The notes below the pieces were generated by a model. It did not search any database and had not been told where the DNA came from. It saw nothing but the letters and a program-made list of their open reading frames with translations. Made by a program: the position numbers and the translations under genes. Shown in pieces: positions 35,840 to 44,661 of a DNA stretch of 64,000 nucleotides (position 1 is its first letter; each line of letters starts with the position of its first letter). This DNA is from Pseudomonadota bacterium. GTDB taxonomy: Bacteria > Desulfobacterota > Syntrophobacteria > Syntrophobacterales > Syntrophobacteraceae. Location of the stretch: positions 3,122-67,121 of the forward strand of contig JAEZHY010000199.1 in NCBI GenBank assembly GCA_023416335.1. Reading direction: 5' to 3'.

Positions 35840-35853
35840 TTGATTCACGTCAA
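35840..35853. promoter_or_regulatory. FNR/DNR-type binding site candidate
   Basis: TTGATTCACGTCAA, a dyad with TTGAT and RTCAA halves spaced by four bases, one base off the FNR consensus. It lies 115 bp upstream of the siroheme/ferredoxin protein gene, in the gap 35604-35968, which otherwise shows a small TGTCGC/GCGACA hairpin at about 35650-35666 and no gene. Confidence 0.4.
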
Positions 35854-35968
35854 TTTAAATAGGAACACTTGCAGCTAAAATCAACAGACCTGGAAATGAG
35901 ACAGTTGCTGCCCGGGTTCAAAGTAATTTGGGATCGGGCGAAAGTGGAATTCTGGAGGAAACGCAGAG

Positions 35969-36787
35969 ATGATCTGGTCGGAAGAAGCCGAGAAGGCCGT
36001 GGAAAGAGTCCCTTTCTTCGTTCGGAAACGCGTACGCAAGCAGGTCGAAAAGGAAGCCGAACAGAGCGGAAGCAGTCGGGTGTCGATCGTACACGTCCGG
36101 GCATGCCGCGAGCGGTTCATGTCCGGCAAGGGAATCGACATAAAAGGACATCAGATCGAGACCTGCTTCGGGGCAGGCGGGTGTGAAAACCGGGCGGTCG
36201 AAAGTGCCGGGCTTGTTGAAGATTTGGAGCGGCTGTTCGCAAAACGCGACGTGGGCGGATTTCTCGGCCGTACGGTTCGGAGCGGACTCAAAATGCACCA
36301 TGTGTTTCGAGTATCGGTTTCGGACTGCCCGAATGCATGCTCGCGGCCCCAGATAGTGGATATCGGGATCATCGGTGCGTGCAGACCCGGTGTTTCGGAT
36401 GAGTCCTGTACGGGATGCGGCGCATGCACGGCGGTGTGCAGGGAAGACGCGATCAGGCTTCCGGGACGGGAGGCGAAAGATAGTTGTTCCGAGTCGCCTC
36501 TTTTTGATTACGACAAATGCGTGCAATGTGGAAAATGCACGAGGGTGTGCCCTTCCGGCGCAATCAGGCAAAGAGCGGAGGGTTACCGCATCCTGGTTGG
36601 AGGCAAGCTCGGCAGGCATCCGCAGTTGGGGCGGGAGTTGGACGGGATTTTTACGGAGAAAGAAGTTTTGGCAGTCGTAAATTACTGCCTGGATATCTAT
36701 TTCGCCAACAGCACGGCCGGGGAACGGTTCGGGGCGGTTCTCAACCGGATCGGATATGATTCAATCCGACCCGGCTCGACAACATAG
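35969..36787 (+). CDS. PCP-reductase-like / siroheme reductase-like / 2x[4Fe-4S] fusion protein
   Basis: A 272-residue fusion. Residues 1-45 (WSEEAEKAVERVPFFVRKRV) match the small PCP_red domain at the C-terminus of ChlB/BchB. Residues ~55-135 look like a sulfite/nitrite-reductase hemoprotein half, with TCFGAGGC and SDCPNACS supplying the four Cys for a siroheme-linked cluster. Two ferredoxin motifs follow (CTGCGACTAVC, CVQCGKCTRVC). Similar proteins occur in sulfate reducers and related anaerobes; the substrate (sulfite, nitrite or another) is unknown. GGAGG precedes ATG. An FNR-like box lies upstream. Confidence 0.85.
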   Translation: MIWSEEAEKAVERVPFFVRKRVRKQVEKEAEQSGSSRVSIVHVRACRERFMSGKGIDIKGHQIETCFGAGGCENRAVESAGLVEDLERLFAKRDVGGFLGRTVRSGLKMHHVFRVSVSDCPNACSRPQIVDIGIIGACRPGVSDESCTGCGACTAVCREDAIRLPGREAKDSCSESPLFDYDKCVQCGKCTRVCPSGAIRQRAEGYRILVGGKLGRHPQLGRELDGIFTEKEVLAVVNYCLDIYFANSTAGERFGAVLNRIGYDSIRPGSTT

Positions 36788-36803
36788 TCGTATTCTCTTG
36801 CGG

Positions 36804-38024
36804 TTACCGTCCCACCTTCCGCGCAAGTCCGGCTGCGTCTTCAACGCATTTCTCAACTGCTCCGGAAACGGATTCGAATGACGTGTCCCTTTCGTCGGAG
36901 AGTCCCAGCGGATAGCCCGGGATGTGTTCGAATTCATGCCGGACAAAGAGCACAAGCGGAATGGCCAGAATCAGGCCCGGAATTCCCAGCATTACCTCGC
37001 AGAATATCAAGGCGGCCAGCGATACGGCCATCGGGAGTCGAACGATCCCTCCAATTATCCTGGAATTGAGGAAGTATTCGAGCTTGTGAATGCTGATGAG
37101 CAGGATCAGGCAGACACCGGCTCCCCAAAGTCCGATGGAGACGAATGCATTGAAGATCAGGACCGTGTTCGAAATCAGGTTGCCGATTACGGGAAAGAGA
37201 CCGCAGAAAAAGACGATGAAAATCATCAGAAAAGGATGCGGCAGCCCGAGACCGACGATCGCAATCGATGAAATGACCGTATTGATCAGGGAGATAATGA
37301 CCTGGCCGCCCATAACCCGCCTGAAGTAAGCATAGAAGATCCTGAGGCGAACCTGCATAAACCGGTACAGAAAACACATCAGGCTGTCCGGATTGCGCGT
37401 AAAAGTCTGCTCCACCCTTTCGGCTTCGAAATAGAAGAAAAGATTGATGACCAGCGCGAAAATGAACTGGATTATTCCCTTGTAGAGAGGGGTGAGGCTG
37501 TCCAGCAAGAAACGCAAAATGCCGGAACTTGCCTTCAGTGCCGCTCCCTTTACTTCGTCGACGTCAATGTACTGCGAAAGGTTCCACTTCGCTCCGGCTT
37601 CCTTGAGGACCTTGACCAACTGGACCTGCAATTGGCTGGTCAGTTCCGGGAAATTCTTGAGCATAAGAGGGATTACCTTGTAGGTAATCAGGATGATCGT
37701 CAGGATAACCAGAATGTACAGAACGGAAAACAATATTGCCCTCGGTATGAAGGGCGCAAACCTGTGAACGTCCCGGGTCATGAAGTCGGATATGAAAAAC
37801 AGGAAAAGAAAGGAAATTGCGAATACCATCAAATGCGAAAGCGAGAAGATGACGGCGGTCCCGATCAGGAACGCATACCCGACAAGATACGGGTGGCTCT
37901 CGATCAGGGGATTTCGCTGCCGTTCCCATCTGGATTCAGTGCCGGATCCGTGCCGGATGGCGCAGATCAACTCATCCAGGGTGTCTCTCCTGGATTCGGG
38001 ATGTTGCCTGGGGTTTTTCTGCAT
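36804..38024 (-). CDS. AI-2E family (PerM/TqsA-like) transporter
   Basis: A 406-residue membrane protein with about eight membrane segments in the AI-2E exporter layout: two early helices (YLVGYAFLIGTAVIFSLSHL), a long amphipathic central domain, then GLPHPFLMIFIVFFCGLFPVIGNLI and a C-terminal LIFCEVMLGIPGLILAIP. Family members export autoinducer-2, Na+/H+ or other solutes, so the substrate is open. It converges with the siroheme protein gene, 16 bp apart. Confidence 0.85.
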   Translation of the reverse strand: MQKNPRQHPESRRDTLDELICAIRHGSGTESRWERQRNPLIESHPYLVGYAFLIGTAVIFSLSHLMVFAISFLFLFFISDFMTRDVHRFAPFIPRAILFSVLYILVILTIILITYKVIPLMLKNFPELTSQLQVQLVKVLKEAGAKWNLSQYIDVDEVKGAALKASSGILRFLLDSLTPLYKGIIQFIFALVINLFFYFEAERVEQTFTRNPDSLMCFLYRFMQVRLRIFYAYFRRVMGGQVIISLINTVISSIAIVGLGLPHPFLMIFIVFFCGLFPVIGNLISNTVLIFNAFVSIGLWGAGVCLILLISIHKLEYFLNSRIIGGIVRLPMAVSLAALIFCEVMLGIPGLILAIPLVLFVRHEFEHIPGYPLGLSDERDTSFESVSGAVEKCVEDAAGLARKVGR

Positions 38025-38249
38025 TAAATCTTCCTGTTCTTTGGACCGGGAAGGCGGATCGCACCGGTCCCCGGTCGGAGGGCGAAATTACCGATAATCA
38101 TACCCTAATCGGTTCGACATCGACAATAATTAAGTCCTGCAGACACAATACCGGGCCATTTTCGAGAAGCTCGGGTCGAGCCGAAGGGACCCGCTGCCGG
38201 CACCGGATTATCGAGGGTAGACTATCCGGCGGTTATTCTTATTATTACG

Positions 38250-38278
38250 TTACAACCCGTTTCCCAATCGGGTATAAT
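38250..38278 (+). promoter_or_regulatory. Sigma-70 promoter of the PFP gene
   Basis: TTACAA (38250-38255), 17-bp spacer, TATAAT (38273-38278): a strong match, 110 bp upstream of the start codon in the otherwise gene-free gap 38025-38387. Confidence 0.75.
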
Positions 38279-38387
38279 TGCAGATAAGGACGTTGATGAT
38301 TTCGAATATCTGAATTCGCCCGCTAATTAATATCGTCTGAAAATAACTTAGAAGTATCTACCGGTAGAGATGGAGGGAAGACTAGTT

Positions 38388-40184
38388 ATGGATCTGTCAT
38401 CAAAGGTCAGCCGGACGGCAGGAAAGCATTCTCCCCTGGAAGAAGCGATCCGAAAGTTGCCGATCCCCATATCCTTGGTCTTTAAGGGGAAAGATGGAAA
38501 AATAAGGCCCGCCGCTTTTAAAGAGACCGACATGCAGCTCGTCTGCAAAGGGCACGAGAGGATCGCGGAAGTCTTCCCCAGGACAGTCGAAAAAAACAGG
38601 AGCATCATTCTGGAGGCTGTTCCCGCGGATGCATCCTCTCCTGTAAAGGGTAAGAAGGTCGCGGTACTCTTCTCCGGAGGGCCGGCAGCCGGCGGTCATA
38701 ATGTTCTGGCCGGCCTGGCGGTTGCGCTGGGGGAAGAAAATCACCTGTTCGGTATCAGGAAAGGTCCGAAAGGTCTTATCAACGGAGATCTTTTTGAGAT
38801 CAAAAAGGATAATATCAAATCGATCATCAATATAGGCGGTTTTGATTTCCTTGGTACGGACAGGACAAAGATAAAGACTCCCGAGCAGTTTCAAAAAGTT
38901 AAAGAAACCGTTGTAAAAAACAACCTGGACGGACTCGTAGTGATAGGCGGCGACGACTCGAACACGAATGCAGCGTTCATCGCGGAGTATCTGGCGCGCG
39001 AGGGCGTGGATTGTGCCGTGATCGGCATTCCCAAGACGATCGACGGCGATATGGCCGCGGGGAAATATCTGCCCATTTCGTTCGGGTTCGACACTGCAAC
39101 GAAGATCTTCTCCGAGCTTGTCGGGAACCTCACCCAGGACGCGGCTTCGGCTGTTAAGTACTATCATTTCGTGAAGCTCATGGGACGAACCGCGAGCAAG
39201 ATCACCCTCGAGGTGGCCCTTCAGACCAAGCCGGCTGTCACACTCATATCCGAAGAGATCGCCGAAAAGAATTTGTCCCTTGACCAGATTGTCGACTACG
39301 TTGTCCGGATCATCACGGAGCGGCGACTCAAGGGCATAAACCACGGTGTGATTCTCATTCCGGAAGGGCTCATCGAGTTTATCCCCGAAATGGGACGCCT
39401 GATAGGCGAACTCAACAAGGTCCTGGCCGAATACGAAAGTGATATCACGGATCTGCCCACGCTCGAAAACAAACGGGAATTCATCTACCCGCATCTTTCC
39501 GCCCAGTCGGCTCAACTCATGGCTTCTCTGCCTCCCGATATCCAGGAGATGCTCATCCTCGACCGCGACGACCACGGCAATGTCAAGGTTTCGCAGATCG
39601 AAACGGAAAAGCTTCTGATCGACAAGATTCGGTATCGCATGTCCGAGATCAAGCGGCATGCCGATCGCTTCTTCGGTGACGGCGACGGCAAAATCAAGGC
39701 GACCCCCGAGCAGATCGAGGGCTTCAAGAAGGCAACTCTTTCGACGCAGTCGCATTTCCTGGGCTATGAAGGCCGCAGTTCCAAGCCGACCAAGTTCGAC
39801 GCGGCATTCACCTTCCTGCTCGGTCTCACGGCCGGTTCCCTGGTGCTTGCGGGAAAGACCGGCTACATGGCGGCCATAACGGATTTTGACAAGGGCGGAC
39901 GCGTCCTGGCCCTGCCGATTGCAGGGATGATCACGACGGAGATGCGAAAAGGCAAAGAAGAATTCGTCATCGAGAAATCGCTCGTGAGCCTCAAATCGCC
40001 TTCTTTCAAGGTTTTTGCCGAGAACCGGGACAAATGGGCGGCAGAGGACCTTTTTAGCAGCCCGGGCGCGATCCAGTACTGGGGACCGACAAGCAGCCAG
40101 ATCCCTATTATTGTGGCGCTCGATCAGGGCTACCCCGAGTTTGGTGAGTTCAACCTGGGAAAGGAACAGGAAATCGATTTCTGA
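38388..40184 (+). CDS. pfp: Diphosphate--fructose-6-phosphate 1-phosphotransferase (PFP)
   Basis: A 598-residue long-clade PPi-dependent phosphofructokinase (eukaryotic PFP-beta-like length). Seen: LFSGGPAAGGHNVLAGL, GGDDSNTNAAFIAEYLAREG (the GGDD of PPi-type enzymes rather than the ATP-type GGDG), GIPKTIDGDM and KLMGRTASKIT. It interconverts fructose-6-phosphate and fructose-1,6-bisphosphate with PPi, usable in both glycolysis and gluconeogenesis. The ATG at 38388 follows GGAGGG; an ATG at 38370 has none. A 14-bp hairpin follows. Confidence 0.94.
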   Translation: MDLSSKVSRTAGKHSPLEEAIRKLPIPISLVFKGKDGKIRPAAFKETDMQLVCKGHERIAEVFPRTVEKNRSIILEAVPADASSPVKGKKVAVLFSGGPAAGGHNVLAGLAVALGEENHLFGIRKGPKGLINGDLFEIKKDNIKSIINIGGFDFLGTDRTKIKTPEQFQKVKETVVKNNLDGLVVIGGDDSNTNAAFIAEYLAREGVDCAVIGIPKTIDGDMAAGKYLPISFGFDTATKIFSELVGNLTQDAASAVKYYHFVKLMGRTASKITLEVALQTKPAVTLISEEIAEKNLSLDQIVDYVVRIITERRLKGINHGVILIPEGLIEFIPEMGRLIGELNKVLAEYESDITDLPTLENKREFIYPHLSAQSAQLMASLPPDIQEMLILDRDDHGNVKVSQIETEKLLIDKIRYRMSEIKRHADRFFGDGDGKIKATPEQIEGFKKATLSTQSHFLGYEGRSSKPTKFDAAFTFLLGLTAGSLVLAGKTGYMAAITDFDKGGRVLALPIAGMITTEMRKGKEEFVIEKSLVSLKSPSFKVFAENRDKWAAEDLFSSPGAIQYWGPTSSQIPIIVALDQGYPEFGEFNLGKEQEIDF

Positions 40185-40195
40185 TATCGGCTGAC

Positions 40196-40229
40196 GTTGC
40201 GGCACGGTCGGGAAACCGTGCCGCAACGG
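40196..40229 (+). terminator. Perfect 14-bp hairpin after PFP
   Basis: CGTTGCGGCACGGT pairs with ACCGTGCCGCAACG over a six-base loop, 11 bp after the PFP stop. No U-tract follows, so it may act as an mRNA end-stabiliser or Rho-linked stop. Confidence 0.6.
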
Positions 40230-40244
40230 TGTGATTCCATCCAG

Positions 40245-40345
40245 ACCGGTTATGGATACCGAGCTTTAGGGCGGATTAATCGCGAATTCAAGCACTTGAA
40301 AACCCTGGAACCCGGCTCAAAAGCACTGCCGGGATTGCAAACCGG
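40245..40345 (+). repeat. ~95-bp dispersed repeat, copy A (with copies at 59440 and 59625)
   Basis: A block reading GGGCGGATTAATCGCGAATT then CCTGGAACCCGGCTCAAAAG and CACTGCCGGGATT. The same order occurs twice near 59440-59735 in the same orientation. CCCGGC and GCCGGG in it form a small hairpin. The rest of the gap to 40609 is A/T-rich. Confidence 0.7.
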
Positions 40346-40609
40346 CTAATCGTACTTTGAAAACAGCGGCCACTCCCTTCTCTGAAATCGAGCGGAAACT
40401 CAGTAGTTTTCAATTCGTGTCCTTGCTTTTCTCGGCCCTGATATCTCCGAGCCTCTTTAAATTTCAAGAATCGGCTATATATTGATCACCCGAAAGCAGC
40501 TCTTTCTTAATTAATGTTCCTGTACAATTTCAACGAGTTCATTTCCGGCGGGCATATTCCTTTTCCTGTTTTCCCAGGCAGCTTGTCAGCAAAATCTTTG
40601 GAGAAAAGA

Positions 40610-41227
40610 ATGCGAAAGAAATCTCTCAAATTCCTTGTTTTCCTGTTCCTGCTCGCTTCTCTGTCGAGTTTTCCCGATGCTTGGGTCTTCGCTCAGAAGC
40701 CTCCCGCTGAAGGGGAAATCTTCCCGGAACTCACGCTGCCTCTTCCGAACAAGGTGGGCGAGAGGGAATACCTGATGGTGGAAGAAGGTCCGTTCCGGAT
40801 CTCTCAAATCAAAGCCGACGTCCTGATAGTCGAAGTTTTCAGCATGTATTGCCCATATTGCCAGCGAGAGGCTTCGAATACGAATGCCCTTTTTCAGTCG
40901 TTGTCCTCAAACCCTCAGCTCAAGGCACGGGTAAAGCTTATCGGAATTGGCGCCGGGAATTCCGCCTATGAGGTGAACGCCTTCAGGACCCTCTACAACA
41001 TTGGATTTCCCCTGCTTCCGGATCCCGAGCTGGCTATTCATAAGAAACTGGGAGAGGTTCGTACGCCCTATTTCTTCGTGCTTCGGAACAAACCCGACGG
41101 AAGTCTTCAGGTCGTTTATTCGAGGGTGGGAAGCTTTGGGGACCCCAAGGTTTTTCTGGATATGATCAAAACCAAGACGGGGATAGGGCAAGACAAGAAA
41201 TCCCCTTCGAAAGGGGAACGGCAATGA
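40610..41227 (+). CDS. Exported thioredoxin-like protein with CPYC active site
   Basis: A 205-residue protein with an N-terminal signal segment (FLVFLFLLASLSSFPDAWVF) and a thioredoxin fold: VLIVEVFSMYCPYCQREASN (CPYC near residue 84), IGIGAGNSAYEVNAF and GEVRTPYFFVLRNK. It should reduce or oxidise partner disulfides in the periplasm. ATG 40610 follows GGAGAAAAG. It overlaps the peroxiredoxin gene by four bases (ATGA), so the pair is translationally coupled and the protein may recycle that peroxiredoxin. Confidence 0.85.
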   Translation: MRKKSLKFLVFLFLLASLSSFPDAWVFAQKPPAEGEIFPELTLPLPNKVGEREYLMVEEGPFRISQIKADVLIVEVFSMYCPYCQREASNTNALFQSLSSNPQLKARVKLIGIGAGNSAYEVNAFRTLYNIGFPLLPDPELAIHKKLGEVRTPYFFVLRNKPDGSLQVVYSRVGSFGDPKVFLDMIKTKTGIGQDKKSPSKGERQ

Positions 41228-41817
41228 GAAAGACTATTGCAGCCGTAGCGGGCCTGGTATTTTCTCTGTCCCTTGTAGGGCTCTGTTTTGCGACCTCCGA
41301 GCAGTTTCAGGGGAAGATCTTTCAGGGCGATAAGCTGAAACCGATAGACAGCCATTCCAACCTGAAGGCTGGAGACAAAGCCCCCGATTTCACCCTGCCG
41401 TCCATCAGCGGCGATAAGGTATCCCTGAGCGGCTATCTTGGCAGGAAGAACGTGGTGCTGTCCTTCGTTCCCGCCGCATGGACGCCGGTCTGTTCCGAGC
41501 AGTGGCCCGGGTACAATCTGGTCCGCAGTATGTTCGAGGAAAAAGACTCAGTCGTTATTGGGATAACGGTCGATAACATTCCGACCCTGTTTGCCTGGAC
41601 CACGGACATGGGCGGAGTCTGGTTCCCCGTGTTGTCGGACTTCTGGCCGCACGGGCAGGTTGCGGAAAAATACGGCATACTGCGTACCAACGGTGTGTCC
41701 GAACGTGCCCTGTTCGTAATAGATAAGCAGGGTGTGATTCGCTATATCGACGTGCATGACATCAATGAGCGGCCGGACCTTGAGTCTCTCATGACCGAGC
41801 TGCAGAAATTGAAGTAA
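41224..41817 (+). CDS. Exported peroxiredoxin (AhpC/TSA family)
   Basis: A 197-residue protein with a signal peptide (AAVAGLVFSLSLVGLCFA) and the peroxiredoxin core: GDKAPDFTLPSISGDKVSLS, VLSFVPAAWTPVCSEQWPGY with the peroxidatic Cys in a PxxWTPVC variant, GITVDNIPTLFAWTTDMG and FPVLSDFWPHGQVAEKYGI. It likely destroys peroxides outside the cytoplasm. It overlaps the thioredoxin-like gene by ATGA and heads the small zinc ribbon genes. Confidence 0.88.
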   Translation: MRKTIAAVAGLVFSLSLVGLCFATSEQFQGKIFQGDKLKPIDSHSNLKAGDKAPDFTLPSISGDKVSLSGYLGRKNVVLSFVPAAWTPVCSEQWPGYNLVRSMFEEKDSVVIGITVDNIPTLFAWTTDMGGVWFPVLSDFWPHGQVAEKYGILRTNGVSERALFVIDKQGVIRYIDVHDINERPDLESLMTELQKLK

Positions 41818-41857
41818 TCGAAAGTCGTGTTTTGAACCAAGGAGATAGGAGGGAACG

Positions 41858-42043
41858 ATGGAAAAGAAGAAGAGAAGAATGGTTCGGGGAGAATGCCCTC
41901 AATGCGCCTGCGGCGACGTGTCCTTCATACCGCCTGAGGAAATGACGAAGAAATATTCGGGCCCGAAGGATCAGATCGAGATTCTGTGCCCGAGTTGTGG
42001 AACGAAAATCGAAGGAGTGTTGGTGGAAGAGGAAGAGAAGTAA
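41858..42043 (+). CDS. Small zinc-ribbon protein (61 aa)
   Basis: A 61-residue protein with CPQCACGD (13-20) and CPSCGTK (45-51), a two-knuckle zinc ribbon. No family name is certain. AGGAGG lies close to the ATG. It follows the peroxiredoxin by 40 bp and precedes another small zinc ribbon by 46 bp, so all four probably share a transcript. Confidence 0.8.
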   Translation: MEKKKRRMVRGECPQCACGDVSFIPPEEMTKKYSGPKDQIEILCPSCGTKIEGVLVEEEEK

Positions 42044-42089
42044 CTGAATCGCCGGCAGGAACATTGCCGCTGCAAGAGGAGACGAGAAG

Positions 42090-42284
42090 ATGAGTACACC
42101 GCAACATTGCCCGGGGTGGGAACAATTCAAAAATCTGTCTTCCTTTGAATGCAAATGTCCGCAATGCGGAAAAACGCTGGAGATTTTCTCTGATGAATTC
42201 GAGAAACCTCATTCCTGCCCGGGGTGCAAACAGCCGGTCGATTTTTCGAAATGTACGCTCACCGGTTCGGCAAAATCGGTTTAG
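42090..42284 (+). CDS. Small zinc-ribbon protein (64 aa)
   Basis: A 64-residue protein with an early C (CPGWEQF), then CKCPQCGKTLEIF (21-33) and SCPGCKQPVDFSKC (43-56), a rubredoxin-like or zinc-ribbon CxxC pair. Length and spacing recall rubrerythrin-tail or ribosomal-type ribbons. GAGGAGACGAG precedes ATG. A terminator hairpin at 42319-42348 closes the unit before the DUF255 gene. Confidence 0.8.
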   Translation: MSTPQHCPGWEQFKNLSSFECKCPQCGKTLEIFSDEFEKPHSCPGCKQPVDFSKCTLTGSAKSV

Positions 42285-42318
42285 CCGGACAGCAAAATAG
42301 TGATGGAATGAACGGGAG

Positions 42319-42348
42319 GGGAAAGAGAAATCTTTCCCTTTCCTTTTT
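42319..42348 (+). terminator. Terminator after the zinc-ribbon gene
   Basis: GGGAAAGA pairs with TCTTTCCC over a GAAA loop and is followed by TTTCCTTTTT. It ends just before the ribosome site of the DUF255 gene, so it may act as an attenuator for that gene. Confidence 0.75.
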
Positions 42349-42360
42349 CAGGAGAATGCA

Positions 42361-44415
42361 ATGCCCAACCGTCTTGCAGGGGAGAAGAGCCCCTACCTGC
42401 TTCAACATGCCGGGAACCCGGTGGACTGGTATCCCTGGGGTGATGAGGCTTTCGAAAAAGCGCGCAGCGAAGACAAGCCCGTTTTCCTGTCGATAGGATA
42501 CTCGACCTGCCACTGGTGTCATGTCATGGAGCATGAGTCGTTCGAGGACCAGGAGGTGGCTTCCCTGCTAAATCGGCACTTCGTGTCCATCAAGGTGGAC
42601 CGCGAAGAAAGGCCCGACATCGACCAGGTGTACATGACCGTCTGTCAGGCCACAACCGGCGCCGGCGGATGGCCGCTGACCGTCTTCATGGGCCCGGACA
42701 AACGTCCGTTCTTTGCCGGCACATACTTCCCCAAGATTGCCCGCTTCGGCTCACCCGGTTTGATGGACGTTGCGCGCAGCATTGCCGACCTCTGGAAGAC
42801 GCAGCGTGGAAAACTGGACAGAATCAGCGAGGAAATCACCCTTGCAATTCAGCCCAGACTTCCCGAGGAAGCGCGCCAGGCCCTCGGCAGAGACATCCTC
42901 TCCAGGGCGCACGAGCAGCTTCGTCAGACATTCGACCCCGTCTGGGGCGGATTCGGTTCGGCCCCCAAATTCCCGACGCCGCACAACGCCGGCTTTCTCC
43001 TGAGATGGCAAAAAAGAGACCCTGCGTCCGGTGCCGTCGAAATGGTCGAAAAGACCCTGCAGCAAATGCGCGCGGGTGGAATTTTCGACCAGATCGGGTT
43101 CGGGTTCCACAGGTATTCGGTCGATCAGAAATGGCTCGTCCCGCATTTCGAAAAGATGCTCTACGACCAGGCACTTCTGGCTCCGGTATACCTGAATGCG
43201 TTCCTCGTCACCGGAAACAGGGGATACGCACGCGTTGCCGAAGAGATTTTCGAATATGTCCTTCGGGATATGAAAAGCCCGGAGGGGGCGTTCTTTTCCG
43301 CCGAGGACGCGGACAGCGAAGGAAGAGAAGGTCTTTTTTATACGTGGACGCCCGGGCAGGTTTCCGAAGTTCTCGGAAAGGATGCCGGAGAGCTTTTCTG
43401 CCGTGCATTCGATATTACCCCGGAAGGCAATTTCGAGGAGGGACTGAGTATTCCGCATTTTCCGAAGCCGTTCGAGGAGCTTGCCCCGGAACTCGGGATG
43501 AGCGTTCCCGACCTTGAAGCCTCGCTTGAAGAGAGCAGGAGGAAGCTTTTTGCCGCGCGGGAAAGGCGAGTGCATCCCCTGAAAGACGATAAAATTCTCC
43601 TTGCCTGGAACGGGCTGATGATCTCCGCGCTCGCAAGGGGCGCCCAGGTGCTTGGCGATCCTTCCTATGCGGAAAGTGCGGGAGCCGCGGCGGATTTTCT
43701 CCTCTCTGTGATGCGGCAGTCGGGGCGGCTCAACCGCAGGTACCGCCAGGGCGAAGTTGCTCATCCGGCCTGCGCGGATGATTACGCATTTCTGATCTGG
43801 GGGTTGCTCGACCTCTACGAAGCTGTTTTCGATCTGAAGTACCTCTCCGAGGCCGTCGGACTCCAGGAAGAGATGCTCAGGAATTTCTGGGATGTCCAAA
43901 ACGGCGGATTCGAATTCACCGGAAAAGACAGCGAAGAAATGATCGCAAAGGAGAAAGTCCTCTACGACGGCGCGACTCCGTCGAGCAACTCGGTTTCCGC
44001 GCTGAACCTGCTGAGGCTCGGCAGGATGACCGGAAACACCGCATGGGAAGATCGGGCGGACCGGCTGATGAAATTCTTTTCCGGCCAGGTGTCTCTTCTT
44101 CCCCCGGCGTACACGCATTTTCTGCAGGCTGTCGATTTCGCCCTCGGACCGACCCGTGAAATAGTAATCGCCGGAGATCCCGCCTCCGGACCGGTCCGGG
44201 AAATGATCACAACGGTCAACCGTTCTTACATGCCGAACAGGGTGGTCATGCTCAAGGCAAAGGGAACGGCAGGCGACGGGCTGTCCGGTCTGGCGCCTTT
44301 TACAGCGGAAATCCCGGTCGAAGATGCCGGAGCCGCCGTTTACGTCTGCGAGAATTTCAGTTGCCGCAAGCCCGTTACGAATCCCGCCGAATTGGAGTCA
44401 GTTCTCCAGGAATGA
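42361..44415 (+). CDS. Thioredoxin domain-containing protein, YyaL/SPATA20 family (DUF255)
   Basis: A 684-residue protein. It opens with the DUF255 thioredoxin-like domain: [40 protein letters not shown] and [14 protein letters not shown], then a long alpha/alpha-barrel part like an N-acylglucosamine epimerase or glycoside hydrolase fold ([20 protein letters not shown]). The family role is unclear. GGAG precedes ATG. It lies at the end of a run of redox genes but behind its own leader hairpin. Confidence 0.9.
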   Translation: MPNRLAGEKSPYLLQHAGNPVDWYPWGDEAFEKARSEDKPVFLSIGYSTCHWCHVMEHESFEDQEVASLLNRHFVSIKVDREERPDIDQVYMTVCQATTGAGGWPLTVFMGPDKRPFFAGTYFPKIARFGSPGLMDVARSIADLWKTQRGKLDRISEEITLAIQPRLPEEARQALGRDILSRAHEQLRQTFDPVWGGFGSAPKFPTPHNAGFLLRWQKRDPASGAVEMVEKTLQQMRAGGIFDQIGFGFHRYSVDQKWLVPHFEKMLYDQALLAPVYLNAFLVTGNRGYARVAEEIFEYVLRDMKSPEGAFFSAEDADSEGREGLFYTWTPGQVSEVLGKDAGELFCRAFDITPEGNFEEGLSIPHFPKPFEELAPELGMSVPDLEASLEESRRKLFAARERRVHPLKDDKILLAWNGLMISALARGAQVLGDPSYAESAGAAADFLLSVMRQSGRLNRRYRQGEVAHPACADDYAFLIWGLLDLYEAVFDLKYLSEAVGLQEEMLRNFWDVQNGGFEFTGKDSEEMIAKEKVLYDGATPSSNSVSALNLLRLGRMTGNTAWEDRADRLMKFFSGQVSLLPPAYTHFLQAVDFALGPTREIVIAGDPASGPVREMITTVNRSYMPNRVVMLKAKGTAGDGLSGLAPFTAEIPVEDAGAAVYVCENFSCRKPVTNPAELESVLQE

Positions 44416-44422
44416 GGGATTT

Positions 44423-44469
44423 TGGCGCGATTATGGCGTGATTGTCTAGCAAATGGCGGGATTGTGGCG
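44423..44469 (+). promoter_or_regulatory. Four TGGCG direct repeats, candidate enhancer sites
   Basis: TGGCG occurs at 44423, 44434, 44454 and 44465, each (except the last) followed by a base and GATT. Spacings are 11, 20 and 11 bp, i.e. two tandem pairs of the same geometry. They lie about 93-139 bp upstream of the predicted sigma-54 start site, where activator sites are expected. Confidence 0.45.
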
Positions 44470-44534
44470 AAAAGGGTGAAACCTGTTAAATTCTTAAATT
44501 GCCGGAATTATTATAAAATTATTTAGTTTGAGAA

Positions 44535-44552
44535 TTGGTACGCTCTTTGCTT
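44535..44552 (+). promoter_or_regulatory. Sigma-54 promoter candidate
   Basis: TTGGTACGCTCTTTGCTT: GG (44537-44538) and GC (44549-44550) are ten bases apart, and the match to TTGGCACG-N4-TTGCA is nearly complete (one mismatch in the -24 box). Start predicted at ~44562. This is the best sigma-54 match in the window. Confidence 0.75.
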
Positions 44553-44561
44553 ATTACATAT

Positions 44562-44629
44562 GGTCAAGAGAAACCAACTCTTTCCTCCTCTAAAGCTAAC
44601 CGGTTCTAGCCCCTCCGGTTAGCTTTTTT
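44562..44629 (+). ncRNA. Candidate sigma-54-driven small RNA with anti-Shine-Dalgarno stretch
   Basis: The predicted transcript is ~68 nt: it starts at the sigma-54 promoter and ends at a strong intrinsic terminator (stem 44593-44603 with 44615-44625, then six T). It contains a weak hairpin (AAGAG with CTCTT) and, between the hairpins, an unpaired CUUUCCUCCUCU (44580-44591), complementary to AGGAGG-type ribosome sites. No open frame of note lies in it. The alternative is a leader with attenuator for the reductase gene at 44662, whose ribosome site is past the terminator. Confidence 0.5.
44593..44629 (+). terminator. Intrinsic terminator 33 bp before the flavodoxin-like gene
   Basis: AAGCTAACCGG pairs with CCGGTTAGCTT (11 bp, perfect) over an 11-base loop, followed directly by TTTTTT. 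Confidence 0.9.
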
Positions 44630-44661
44630 GTTTGGCTCACTTAAAAGCCCAGGATAGCAAA

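Noticed and set aside
38400..40226. 608-aa minus-strand frame
   Set aside because: Antisense shadow of the PFP gene.
42751..44118. 455-aa minus-strand frame
   Set aside because: Antisense shadow of the DUF255 gene in high-GC DNA.
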